Assembly (NCBI GenBank): GCA_024234875.1
Contig: JACKNM010000002.1
Location: 372,001-436,000 of the forward strand
Length of the DNA stretch: 64,000 nucleotides
Direction of reading: 5' to 3'
DNA from: Ectothiorhodospiraceae bacterium
Lineage (GTDB): Bacteria; Pseudomonadota; Gammaproteobacteria; HK1
The position numbers were made by a program, and so were the translations under genes. The notes under the pieces were generated by a model, which was not told the origin of the DNA, made no database searches, and was given only the letters and a program-made list of their open reading frames with translations. Shown here piece by piece: positions 1 through 6,970 of the stretch (position 1 is its first letter; each line of letters begins with the position of its first letter).

Positions 1-1
1 G

Positions 2-268
2 TGGTACGTGGTCCGACACGAGCCGGCGGCCGGCAAGGTGGAGATGGTGAAGATCACGCCATCGGTGACCGCGTGCCGCCTGGCCATCCACCTGCGCGCG
101 ACCGCGGGCGGATGCGAGGCAGACGTCACCTACTCGCACACCAGCCTCGGGCCTGCCGGCGACGCCTTCGTCGCCGCGTTCACCGAGGCCGCCTACCTGG
201 AGCTGATGCGCGCATGGGAATCGCGACTCAACCACTATCTGCGCCACGGCACGGCACTCGGGCGGTGA
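2..268 (+). CDS. SRPBCC-like protein, C-terminal part
   Basis: The reading frame enters from the left edge in frame 2 and stops at 268, so only the last 88 residues are visible. The tail carries a run of small and aromatic residues followed by a long amphipathic helix (AFTEAAYLELMRAWESRLN), the shape expected for the C-terminal helix of START/SRPBCC lipid- or ligand-binding domains. The VRHEPAAGKVEMVKITPS stretch reads like two beta strands of the same fold. This is fold-level recognition only; ligand and partner are unknown. It converges on the next gene with only 18 bases between the stop codons. A different helix-grip protein is possible. Confidence 0.5.
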   Translation, partial: WYVVRHEPAAGKVEMVKITPSVTACRLAIHLRATAGGCEADVTYSHTSLGPAGDAFVAAFTEAAYLELMRAWESRLNHYLRHGTALGR

Positions 269-286
269 GCGAGGCGCTGCCAGCGA

Positions 287-862
287 TCAGTCGGCGAATT
301 GCCTGAGCGACTTCTTGAATCGCTGGTACTGCGAGGCGTGCCGCTTGCGCTCGGCGTCGCTTCGATAGCGCAGGCCGACGACCGTGCGGGTGCCGGAGAC
401 GGTGTCCACGGTGTCCTGGTAGCTACGGGCATAGGCGCCGTCACTCGCCGCGATGGTGTACCAGCGCACCACCCGTGTGCCCTTCTCCGAGCGCTTCTCC
501 GCGACCATCCGCTCGCTGCCGTCGTGCAGCGCGATGTCTGTCGGCTCACCGCTCCACTGCGGGGAGTAGACGTAGAAGGCGACCGCGCCGTCGGCGCTCA
601 CGAACGACACGCTGTCGAACCGACCGGCCATGGACGGGCTCTCGATCGACGCCTCGACCGCGAAGCCCGGGGGATACTCGACCTCGAACCACGCGCCCTG
701 GAACGTCGGCCACGGCACCTCGCCTCGAGCCGGCCCGCCCAGCGCGAGCAGGGCACACACCGGTGCCAGGAGCGCCATCACCCACCGCACGGTGCGGCGG
801 ACGGGCCCACCTCCGGGCGCACGGAATCGCTCGTGGTTCGAGCTGACGTCGATCGGTCGCAT
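287..862 (-). CDS. secreted protein of unknown function
   Basis: This is a 191-residue protein with a basic N-terminus and a hydrophobic segment at about residues 28-47 (WVMALLAPVCALLALGG) followed by PARGEVPW, which looks like a Sec signal peptide. An ATG about 28 codons further in would give a more usual signal length and could be the true start. The mature part is a small beta-rich domain (FEVEYPPGF, VAFYVYSPQW) ending in a lysine/arginine-rich helix (KRHASQYQRFKKSLRQF). I do not recognise a family with confidence. Similar small domains occur in periplasmic proteins of proteobacteria. It is divergent from the flavin oxidoreductase gene, with a 93-base gap that must hold both promoters. Confidence 0.6.
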   Translation of the reverse strand: MRPIDVSSNHERFRAPGGGPVRRTVRWVMALLAPVCALLALGGPARGEVPWPTFQGAWFEVEYPPGFAVEASIESPSMAGRFDSVSFVSADGAVAFYVYSPQWSGEPTDIALHDGSERMVAEKRSEKGTRVVRWYTIAASDGAYARSYQDTVDTVSGTRTVVGLRYRSDAERKRHASQYQRFKKSLRQFAD

Positions 863-955
863 ACTTCGCCCTCCAACCTCCGCAGATATGTCGGACCGAC
901 GCGGGAACTCTGGAGTCTCCGCCGACCGGACGACCGGCGAGCGGAGCGCCGCACG

Positions 956-1939
956 ATGGGAGGAGCGAAGTTGCGGGAGGACGACTGGCAAGCGCTGGTG
1001 GCCGCGGCGATTCTCGCGCCGTCGAGCCACAACACACAGCCCTGGCTGTTTCGACCGACCCGCGCCGGCCTCGACCTCCTCGCCGACGAGCGCCGCGCCC
1101 TGCCGGTGAACGACCCCGACGACCGTGAGCTCACGATGAGCTGCGGCTGCGCCCTGATGAACCTGCGAGTGGCGGCGGCGGCCCGTGGGCTCACGGTCGA
1201 CTGCTCGCTCCTGCCCGATCCGACGGAGCCGGCGCTCCTGGCGCGCCTGTCGCTCGCGGCGGAGCACCGACCGGCGCCGGCCGACGCCGATCTGGCACCG
1301 GCGATCGCGACCCGACGCACCTGTCGACGGCGATTCGCCGACCGCCCGGTGCCAGCCGAGGTGGTCGCCCGTGTGGTCGCCAGCGCGCGAGTGGAGGGTA
1401 CGTCTCTGCATCCCGTCACCGGCGAGGCCCGACGGCGCGAGATCGCGCGATTGGTGGGCGAGGGCGACGCCGTGCAATGGGCCGACCCGAGCTGGCGGCG
1501 CGAGCTGGCGGCCTGGATGCACCCCGGCCGCGACGGCGACGGGCTCGCGTTGCCCACCCTCGCCACGCCACTCGCACAGGCCGTGGTGCGCACGTTCGAC
1601 ATGGGTGGCGGCGTCGCCGCGCGCGACCGCGACCTGACCGTCGACTCGCCGTTGCTCGCGGTGCTCGGCACCGCCGGTGATACCCGCCGCGACTGGCTGC
1701 TCGCGGGCCAGGCGCTGGAGCGAGTCCTGCTCACCGCCCGCCGGCTCGGACTGCAGGCCTCGTTCCTCAATCAACCGGTCGAGGTCGCCGCGCTGCGCCC
1801 GCGTCTCGCACGCGCGGTTCCCTGCGAGCACCCACAGATCCTGCTGCGCGCCGGATACCCCACTGGTGACATCCCGCCGTCCCCGCGCCGAGCACTGGAT
1901 GCCGTCGTGCTCGCCGCTCGAACGCGAGACGAGCCGTGA
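956..1939 (+). CDS. Acg-family FMN-binding oxidoreductase (nitroreductase fold)
   Basis: 327 residues. The N-terminal motif ILAPSSHNTQPWLFR is the signature of the Acg/Rv3131-like nitroreductase family, where the Ser/His/Asn and Gln-Pro-Trp residues shape the FMN pocket. The second half has ATRRTCRRRFADRPVP and, near the end, LLAGQALERVLLTARRLGL and FLNQPVE, the remaining conserved blocks. Members keep or bind flavin at the dimer interface; reported roles range from nitro-compound reduction to flavin sequestration, and the substrate here cannot be read. ATG was chosen because the SSHNTQPW block then lies at the usual distance from the start. The next gene begins at a GTG that overlaps this stop codon, implying translational coupling. 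Confidence 0.85.
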   Translation: MGGAKLREDDWQALVAAAILAPSSHNTQPWLFRPTRAGLDLLADERRALPVNDPDDRELTMSCGCALMNLRVAAAARGLTVDCSLLPDPTEPALLARLSLAAEHRPAPADADLAPAIATRRTCRRRFADRPVPAEVVARVVASARVEGTSLHPVTGEARRREIARLVGEGDAVQWADPSWRRELAAWMHPGRDGDGLALPTLATPLAQAVVRTFDMGGGVAARDRDLTVDSPLLAVLGTAGDTRRDWLLAGQALERVLLTARRLGLQASFLNQPVEVAALRPRLARAVPCEHPQILLRAGYPTGDIPPSPRRALDAVVLAARTRDEP

Positions 1940-2358
1940 GCAAGCCCGATCACATCGAGCCTTGCTGGCAGGCATGGGCGGCGCTGGGGCTGTTGGTGCT
2001 GGCCGCCGGCGGCTGCGCCTGGCTGCTGTGGTGGCTGCGCGACGTGGTGGAGGCGGTGCAGCAGAGGCCGACGGACGAGGCGGTCGAGACGCTGCGGGCC
2101 CTCTGGTGGGGCCTCACCTTCGGCAACTTCCTCTGCGCGCTGGCGTTCTGCCGCCACGCGCTGCGATGGAGTCGCGCCGTGCTGGCGAGTGGGCAGGTGC
2201 CGCCACCGGGGGCATGGGTCCTGCGTCGGACCCCGATCCGGGGCGGCGCGGCGGCGGTGCGCGCGGCGTGGGGCAGCCGCGTCGCCGCCGTCGTGGTCTG
2301 GCTCCCGCCGTTCGGGTTCCTCTGGATCGCGTGGTGGTTCCAGGGCCCGGTGGCGTGA
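1936..2358 (+). CDS. small inner-membrane protein, function unknown
   Basis: 140 residues starting at a GTG that overlaps the stop of the oxidoreductase gene (GTGA). Hydrophobic segments are visible at about 13-34 (WAALGLLVLAAGGCAWLLWW), 55-75 (LWWGLTFGNFLCALAF) and 113-135 (VAAVVVWLPPFGFLWIAWWF), suggesting three membrane spans with short polar loops. I recognise no family. Position and coupling suggest it is made together with the upstream flavoprotein, and a permease of the TauE type follows 37 bases later on the same strand. It could be a membrane partner of either. Nothing in the sequence decides between them. Confidence 0.6.
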   Translation: MSKPDHIEPCWQAWAALGLLVLAAGGCAWLLWWLRDVVEAVQQRPTDEAVETLRALWWGLTFGNFLCALAFCRHALRWSRAVLASGQVPPPGAWVLRRTPIRGGAAAVRAAWGSRVAAVVVWLPPFGFLWIAWWFQGPVA

Positions 2359-2395
2359 CCACGCGGGCGGCGCTCGGGTCGGAAAGGCGTCACCG

Positions 2396-3133
2396 ATGAT
2401 TGCGCTCCTGCTCGCCCCGATCACCTTCCTCGGCTCGTTCGTCTACGGCGTGACCGGCTTCGGCGCGGGCCTGTTCACCATCCCGCTCGCGTCCCACCTC
2501 TTCGAGCTTCCCTTCGTGCTCGCGGTGTTCGCCCTGCTCGATGCGGTCAACGCGGTGCGAGTGCTCGCCGCCCAACCGCGCGCGGTGGTGCGCGAGGAGG
2601 CGTTGCGCCTGATCCCGAGCTGCGTGGTCGGGGTCGCCGTCGGCGTCGCCCTGTTGGTGGTGCTGCCAGGCTGGACGTTGATGCTCGGTCTCGGGCTGTT
2701 CGTCCTGGCGCACTCCACCTACAGCCTGCTCGCCCCCGACGGCCTCGCCCATGTGAGCTTGCGCTGGGCGTACCCCGCGGGGCTCCTCGGCGGGGTCACC
2801 TCGGCGATGTTCGGCGCCGGTGGACCACCCTTCGCCGTCTACCTCAGTCTGCGACCGCACGACAAGCACCAGATGCGCGCCACCCTGGCGGTGACCAGCA
2901 TGGTCAGCATCGGCACGCGCATCGCCGCCTTCGGCCTCGCCGGTCTGCTCGCGTCGTCGACGGTGTGGCTCACCGCGCTCGCGCTGATGCCGGTCGCGCT
3001 GCTCGCACTGGCGGCGGCCGCACGCGTGCACGCGCGGCTGTCGGCACGGGCGACGCTGCGGGTGATTCGCATCCTGCTGTGGCTGTCGGGAGCCTCACTG
3101 GTGGTGCGGGCTCTGGTCACGCTCGCCCAGTGA
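2396..3133 (+). CDS. TauE/SafE-family permease
   Basis: 245 residues, almost entirely hydrophobic, with eight or so predicted membrane segments arranged as two similar halves. Each half opens with the family's glycine-rich helix: GSFVYGVTGFGAGLFTIPL near residue 12 and GGVTSAMFGAGGPPFAVYL near residue 130. The TauE/SafE family moves anions such as sulfite, sulfonates or organic acids across the inner membrane; the substrate cannot be read here. A sox sulfur-oxidation cluster occurs about 55 kb away, but that is too far to argue for a link. The start at ATG 2396 puts the first helix right at the N-terminus, as is usual. It is the last gene of a three-gene plus-strand run. Confidence 0.85.
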   Translation: MIALLLAPITFLGSFVYGVTGFGAGLFTIPLASHLFELPFVLAVFALLDAVNAVRVLAAQPRAVVREEALRLIPSCVVGVAVGVALLVVLPGWTLMLGLGLFVLAHSTYSLLAPDGLAHVSLRWAYPAGLLGGVTSAMFGAGGPPFAVYLSLRPHDKHQMRATLAVTSMVSIGTRIAAFGLAGLLASSTVWLTALALMPVALLALAAAARVHARLSARATLRVIRILLWLSGASLVVRALVTLAQ

Positions 3134-3135
3134 CC

Positions 3136-3206
3136 GCCGGGCGCGTGGCGCCACCGGCACCCGGCCGAAACCGCGCGCCGCCGGAACATCCACGCCGCGA
3201 TCGCCA
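3136..3206. repeat. 71-bp direct repeat, copy A (remnant of permease 3' end)
   Basis: This stretch matches 4707-4777 at 66 of 71 positions at a fixed offset of 1571 bases. Mismatches are at 3143, 3151, 3166, 3167 and 3181. Copy B covers the last codons and stop of the ABC permease gene at 4737. Copy A keeps the codons for IAAWMFRRRA on the minus strand, but the stop triplet has decayed to TCG. The two copies bracket the FTR1-cupredoxin cassette. Confidence 0.9.
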
Positions 3207-3211
3207 GCGAG

Positions 3212-4039
3212 TCAGCGCGCAGCCGCGCGCCGCGGGTGGCCCGGGGTCGCGAACCGGCGCGACAGGCCGTGCATGGCGGCGAGCGTCGTGAGGTAGAAGA
3301 CGACCTGGATCCCCGTGGGGTGGTCGTTGTAGCCGACTAATACGTGCAGGAGATTGCCGAGCAGGCTTTGCTGGTCGAGCAGCCAGCTGGTATCCCAGGT
3401 GTAGGGCATCAGGATCGGAAGGAGCCCGGCCTGCGTGAGGTAGCCGGCGGCGTTCGCCGCGAGGCCGGCCGCGAGCAGCACGACGAGCCATCCAGTGACC
3501 TGGAAGAACCGCGCGATCGGAATCGCGAGGAGCCCGCGGTAGACGAGATGGCCGAGCGCGGCCCCGGCGACGATGCCGAGGGCGCCACCGGCCAGGAGCC
3601 CCGTGCTGCCGGTGCCGCTGGCGACCAGCCCGTAGAGGAACAGCACCGTCTCGGAACCCTCGCGCAGGACGGCGAGCAGCGTTACCAGCGCGAGCGCGAT
3701 CAGCGGCCTCGCGCCGGTGCCCACGTCATGCCCGATCGCGCGCAGGCGTCCCGCCAACTCCCTTCCGTGGGCGCTCATCCAGACCTTGTGCCAGGTCAGC
3801 ATGCCCACCGCCGCGAGCAGCACCGCGGCGTTGAGCAGCTCCTGCCCACGACCATCCAGCGCGTTGGCCACCGCCCGGGCGGAGCCGGCCACCGCGACCG
3901 CGCCGAGGAGACCCGCGGCGATGCCCGCACCGACCCACCGCCTGCGTCCGGCGATGCCGCGACTGGCCCCGAGGGCGATGGCCACGATCAGCGCGGCCTC
4001 GAGGGTTTCTCGAAAGACGATCAGCGCAGCGCCCAGCAT
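3212..4039 (-). CDS. FTR1-family high-affinity iron permease
   Basis: 275 residues and seven probable membrane helices. The family-defining REXXE iron-binding motifs are present twice: R10-E11-T-L-E14 in the first helix and R126-E127-G-S-E130 in the fourth. FTR1/EfeU-type permeases bring iron across the inner membrane, usually with a periplasmic partner that oxidises or hands over the metal. The gene upstream encodes an exported cupredoxin, 7 bases away and presumably on the same mRNA. Promoter and Fur-box-like sequence lie upstream of that gene, so both should rise under iron limitation. The protein ends in a basic tail (RRFATPGHPRRAAAR). Length and motifs agree with the family, and it appears intact. 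Confidence 0.92.
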   Translation of the reverse strand: MLGAALIVFRETLEAALIVAIALGASRGIAGRRRWVGAGIAAGLLGAVAVAGSARAVANALDGRGQELLNAAVLLAAVGMLTWHKVWMSAHGRELAGRLRAIGHDVGTGARPLIALALVTLLAVLREGSETVLFLYGLVASGTGSTGLLAGGALGIVAGAALGHLVYRGLLAIPIARFFQVTGWLVVLLAAGLAANAAGYLTQAGLLPILMPYTWDTSWLLDQQSLLGNLLHVLVGYNDHPTGIQVVFYLTTLAAMHGLSRRFATPGHPRRAAAR

Positions 4040-4046
4040 CTCGGCC

Positions 4047-4379
4047 TCACCTCGCGATCAGCATTCCTTTGGCGGTGTCCTCGTGGAACTCGCCGACGAA
4101 TCGATAGGTCCCGGCGGCGAGTGGGCCGAGCCGGATGGTGACCGACGATCCGCCGGCGACGATCTTCTCGACATGAAGATCGTGGCTCTCGAACTCCTCG
4201 GGGGTGGCGTCCTGGTTCTCGATCGTCAGCTCGACCTTCTGGTCCGCCGGGATGGTGAGCTCGGCCGGGACGAAATGATGGTTCTTGACCGTGATTCGGT
4301 AGTCGGCTCCGTGGACCACCGCTGGCAGGAGGAGCGGCGTCGCGAGCACGAGCGCGAGCCGCGAGATACGGTGTGACAT
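4047..4379 (-). CDS. periplasmic cupredoxin-domain protein, FTR1 partner
   Basis: 110 residues from the ATG at 4379, which has GGAGGG at the right distance; an in-frame start further upstream lacks this. Residues 1-24 form a signal peptide ending in VHGADY. The mature part is a single cupredoxin-like domain: FVPAELTIPADQKVELTIEN, a His near FESHDLHVEK and LAAGTYRFVGEFHED. Such domains accompany FTR1 permeases (EfeO-like cupredoxin or p19-like roles) and are thought to bind copper or iron in the periplasm. The family's usual C-terminal loop with Cys-His-Met is replaced by FHEDTAKGMLI, so the metal site is not the classical blue-copper one. First gene of a two-gene operon with FTR1. Confidence 0.85.
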   Translation of the reverse strand: MSHRISRLALVLATPLLLPAVVHGADYRITVKNHHFVPAELTIPADQKVELTIENQDATPEEFESHDLHVEKIVAGGSSVTIRLGPLAAGTYRFVGEFHEDTAKGMLIAR

Positions 4380-4450
4380 GCGAGGGTGCCCTCCATTGAC
4401 AATGGTGCGGGCTCGCGCCCTCACCGGGTGTCGCCTCGATCGGCGAGCTC

Positions 4451-4483
4451 GCAAATGCTAATGCGAATGACTCTCATGTGCAA
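4451..4483 (-). promoter_or_regulatory. promoter with overlapping Fur-box-like operator
   Basis: On the minus strand the -35 element TTGCAC (4483-4478) is followed after exactly 17 bases by TAGCAT (4460-4455). The bases between and around them, GAGAGTCATTCGCATTAGCA, resemble the GATAATGATAATCATTATC Fur consensus as overlapping NAT-type hexamers. A repressor here would cover both promoter elements. The start codon of the cupredoxin gene is about 70 bases downstream. Fur control of FTR1-type iron uptake is well known; this particular site is inferred. Confidence 0.6.
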
Positions 4484-4706
4484 TACAGGAAATCGACCGG
4501 ACGGAGCCGGTCGAGGCGTCCCTCGGCTCGCGCGGTCGGGTAGTCGGCACACGTGACGTCGGGATCGATCGGAAGGCATCGCCACGGCCGGGCGGCCGTG
4601 CTCAGGGATTCGCTTCGAAGGGCTCGGTGTGTGAGGCGGTCTCGGTGTCGTTCGGGGCCTCGCGGGTGGGACGTCGTCCCTTCGGCGGTCTCCCCGGATA
4701 TCGTGT
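4484..4706. other. intergenic stretch, no gene seen
   Basis: The stretch lies between the iron-cassette promoter and the second direct-repeat copy. A short open frame crosses it on the minus strand, but it has no plausible ribosome binding site, no recognisable domain and the arginine/proline bias of non-coding frames in this GC-rich DNA. I see no hairpin or RNA feature worth naming. Confidence 0.5.
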
Positions 4707-4777
4707 GCCGGGCTCGTGGCGTCACCGGCACCCGGCTCAAACCGCGCGCCGGCGGAACATCCACGCCGCGATCGCCA
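4707..4777. repeat. 71-bp direct repeat, copy B (intact permease 3' end)
   Basis: This is the partner of 3136-3206. It includes the stop codon and last 13 codons of the ABC permease gene on the minus strand, plus about 30 bases of its downstream sequence. Since it contains the functional stop codon it is likely the original, with copy A the decayed duplicate. Confidence 0.9.
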
Positions 4778-5843
4778 TCGCGGTCACCCCGATCGCCGCC
4801 ATCGGCACGAGCTGGGGCACCACCGCGTCGACCCCGACCCCCTCCAGGAACACGCGGCGCAGCACGACCTCGAAGTGGCGCAGCGGATTGACCAGCGTGA
4901 TCGTCTGCAGGAGCGCCGGCATGTTCGCGATCGGGGTGGCGAAACCGGAGAGGATCACCGCCGGCACCAGGAACAGGAAGGCGCCGAACATGCCCTGCTG
5001 CTGGGTCACCGCGAGCGAGGAGATCATCAATCCGACCCCGACCGCGGACATCAGGAACAGCACCAGCCCGGCGTAGAGTGCGACCAGCGATCCGCGCAGC
5101 GGCACCTCGAACCAGAGCGCGGCGACGGCGACGATGGCGGACGCCTCCGCGAGGCCGATGACGAAGCCCGGCAGCGCCTTTCCGGCGAGCAGCTCGAGCG
5201 GCGTGAGCGGCGTGACCAGCAACTGGTCGAAGGTGCCCTGCTCGCGCTCGCGAGCGACCGAGAGCGCGGTCACCAGCAACGTCACCACCAACGTCAGCAG
5301 ACCGACGATGCCGGGGACGATGAACCAGCGGCTTTGCAGGTTCGGGTTGTACCAGGCCCTCGGCTGGAGGTGGGCGCGCGCGCTCGGGCGGCCGAGGGCG
5401 CGCGACCAGCGCTGGTTCAACTCGCTGACGATCGCGCGCACGTAACCGAGCGCGACGAGCGCGGTGTTCGAGTTGCGGCCGTCGATCACGACCTGAATCG
5501 CCCCGGTGCCACCGCGGAGGATGTCGCGGGTGAAGGTCGCGCCGGTGCGCACCACCATGAGCACCGCGCGGGAGTCGACCAGCGGTGCGATCTCGCGCTC
5601 ACTCCCGATTCGCGCCACCTCGTGGAAGTGGGGCGAGCCGGCGAGCGCGGCGGCGAGCTCTCGCGCCGGCGCACCATCGTCCTGCAGGAGCAGCGCGTAG
5701 GGGATGCGGTCGAGATCGAACGTCGCCGCGTAGCCGAACACCAGGAGCTGCACCAGCGGCGGCACGAAGATGACCATCCGGCTCTTGGGATCCTTGAGCA
5801 GGACCATCAGCTCCTTCAGCACGAGGTGAATCGTGCGCGTCAT
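4737..5843 (-). CDS. ABC-2 type efflux permease (YbhR-like)
   Basis: 368 residues. An N-terminal helix (MVIFVPPLVQLLVFGYA, about 24-40) is followed by a large periplasmic loop and then five clustered helices from about residue 175, opening with the conserved RSRWFIVPGI and AREREQGTFDQLLVTP coupling region. This is the ABC2_membrane_3 layout of the E. coli YbhS/YbhR pair. It would form a heterodimer with the next permease upstream and be driven by the double-ATPase protein. It is the last gene of the operon; its ATG overlaps the upstream stop (ATGA). The final codons are duplicated 1.57 kb downstream as a repeat remnant. Likely substrates are drugs, cations or envelope compounds, but the sequence does not say. 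Confidence 0.88.
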   Translation of the reverse strand: MTRTIHLVLKELMVLLKDPKSRMVIFVPPLVQLLVFGYAATFDLDRIPYALLLQDDGAPARELAAALAGSPHFHEVARIGSEREIAPLVDSRAVLMVVRTGATFTRDILRGGTGAIQVVIDGRNSNTALVALGYVRAIVSELNQRWSRALGRPSARAHLQPRAWYNPNLQSRWFIVPGIVGLLTLVVTLLVTALSVAREREQGTFDQLLVTPLTPLELLAGKALPGFVIGLAEASAIVAVAALWFEVPLRGSLVALYAGLVLFLMSAVGVGLMISSLAVTQQQGMFGAFLFLVPAVILSGFATPIANMPALLQTITLVNPLRHFEVVLRRVFLEGVGVDAVVPQLVPMAAIGVTAMAIAAWMFRRRAV

Positions 5844-6970
5844 CGCAGTGTGCGGCGGGTGCGCCGTACCGCCGCCGTGAGCAGGACCACCGCCATCATG
5901 GCCAGCGCCGCGGCGTTCGGGACGATGACGCTCCACACGTCGCCGGCGAGGAACACCGTCTGCAGGATGGTGACGTAGTACCGGGCGGGGATGACGTGAG
6001 TGATGGCCTGGACCACCGCGGGCATGCTGCCGATGTCGAAGATGAACCCGGAGAGCAAGAACGCGGGCAGGAAGGTGACGATGATGGCCACCTGGCCGGC
6101 GACGAACTGGCTTCGCGCGACGGTGGAGATGAGAAGGCCGAGACCGAGCGCGACCAGCAAGAACAGCGACGATGCCGCGATCAGCACCCAGGCCGATCCG
6201 CGCAGCGGAACACCGAACACCCCGACCGCCAGGCCGACCGACACCGCGAGCCCGCCGAGCCCGAGAGCGAAGGCAGGAAGGAGCTTGCCGGCGATGACCT
6301 CGAGCATCGTCACCGGGGTCACCATCAGCGCCTCCATCGTGCCCCGCTCCCACTCGCGGGCCATCACCAGCGCGGTCAACAGGGCGCCGATGAGCGTCAT
6401 GATCACGGCGATCAACCCGGGAACCAGGAAGTTGCGGCTACGCACGTCGGGGTTGAACCAGATGCGCGGCTCGAGGCGCGCGGGCGGCCGCAGCCGCACG
6501 CCGCGCTCGCGCGCCGAGCGCTCGAGCCAGCCCTCCCAGACACCTTGCACGTAACCGGTCACCAGCCGCCCGGTGTTGGCGTCGACGCCGTTGACGACGA
6601 GCTGGATCGGCGCCCCGCCGGCGCGGAAGAGATCCTGGCCGAAGCTCGCTCGCAGCACGACCATGGCGTCGACGGTGTGGTCCACCAACGCGGCACGAGC
6701 CGCCTGCGGGCTGCGCATCACCATCGGCCGAAAGTACGGCGAGGCACGAAACGCACTGAGGAAGCTCGCGGCCGCCCCGCCGGGCACCTCCGCGGCGAGC
6801 GCGATGCGGATGCCACGGGCGTCGAGCGAGACCCCGTAGCCGAAGATGAGCAGCAGGACCAGCGGCAGCACGAAGGCGATGCCGATGCTGCTCGGGTCGC
6901 GCACGATCTGCAGCGACTCCTTGCGCACCAGCCCGCGCAGCCTGAGCAGGGAGGTCGACCGCGCGCTCAC
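5840..6970 (-). CDS. ABC-2 type efflux permease (YbhS-like)
   Basis: 376 residues with the same plan as its neighbour: one N-terminal helix (IGIAFVLPLVLLLIFGYGV), a periplasmic domain of about 140 residues, then five or six helices after RSRNFLVPGLIAVIMTLIGA. The coupling segment AREWERGTMEALMVTPVT is clear. It starts at a GTG that overlaps the stop of the ATPase gene (GTGA). The two permeases are paralogous but well diverged, as in ybhS/ybhR. With the ATPase and the HlyD-like adaptor it makes a complete tripartite-type export unit needing only an outer-membrane factor, which is not encoded nearby. Confidence 0.9.
   Translation of the reverse strand: MSARSTSLLRLRGLVRKESLQIVRDPSSIGIAFVLPLVLLLIFGYGVSLDARGIRIALAAEVPGGAAASFLSAFRASPYFRPMVMRSPQAARAALVDHTVDAMVVLRASFGQDLFRAGGAPIQLVVNGVDANTGRLVTGYVQGVWEGWLERSARERGVRLRPPARLEPRIWFNPDVRSRNFLVPGLIAVIMTLIGALLTALVMAREWERGTMEALMVTPVTMLEVIAGKLLPAFALGLGGLAVSVGLAVGVFGVPLRGSAWVLIAASSLFLLVALGLGLLISTVARSQFVAGQVAIIVTFLPAFLLSGFIFDIGSMPAVVQAITHVIPARYYVTILQTVFLAGDVWSVIVPNAAALAMMAVVLLTAAVRRTRRTLR

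Noticed and set aside
4474..4764. Minus-strand open frame of 96 codons between the iron cassette and the ABC operon
   Set aside because: No ribosome binding site, overlaps the promoter and the direct repeat, and no homology is recognisable.
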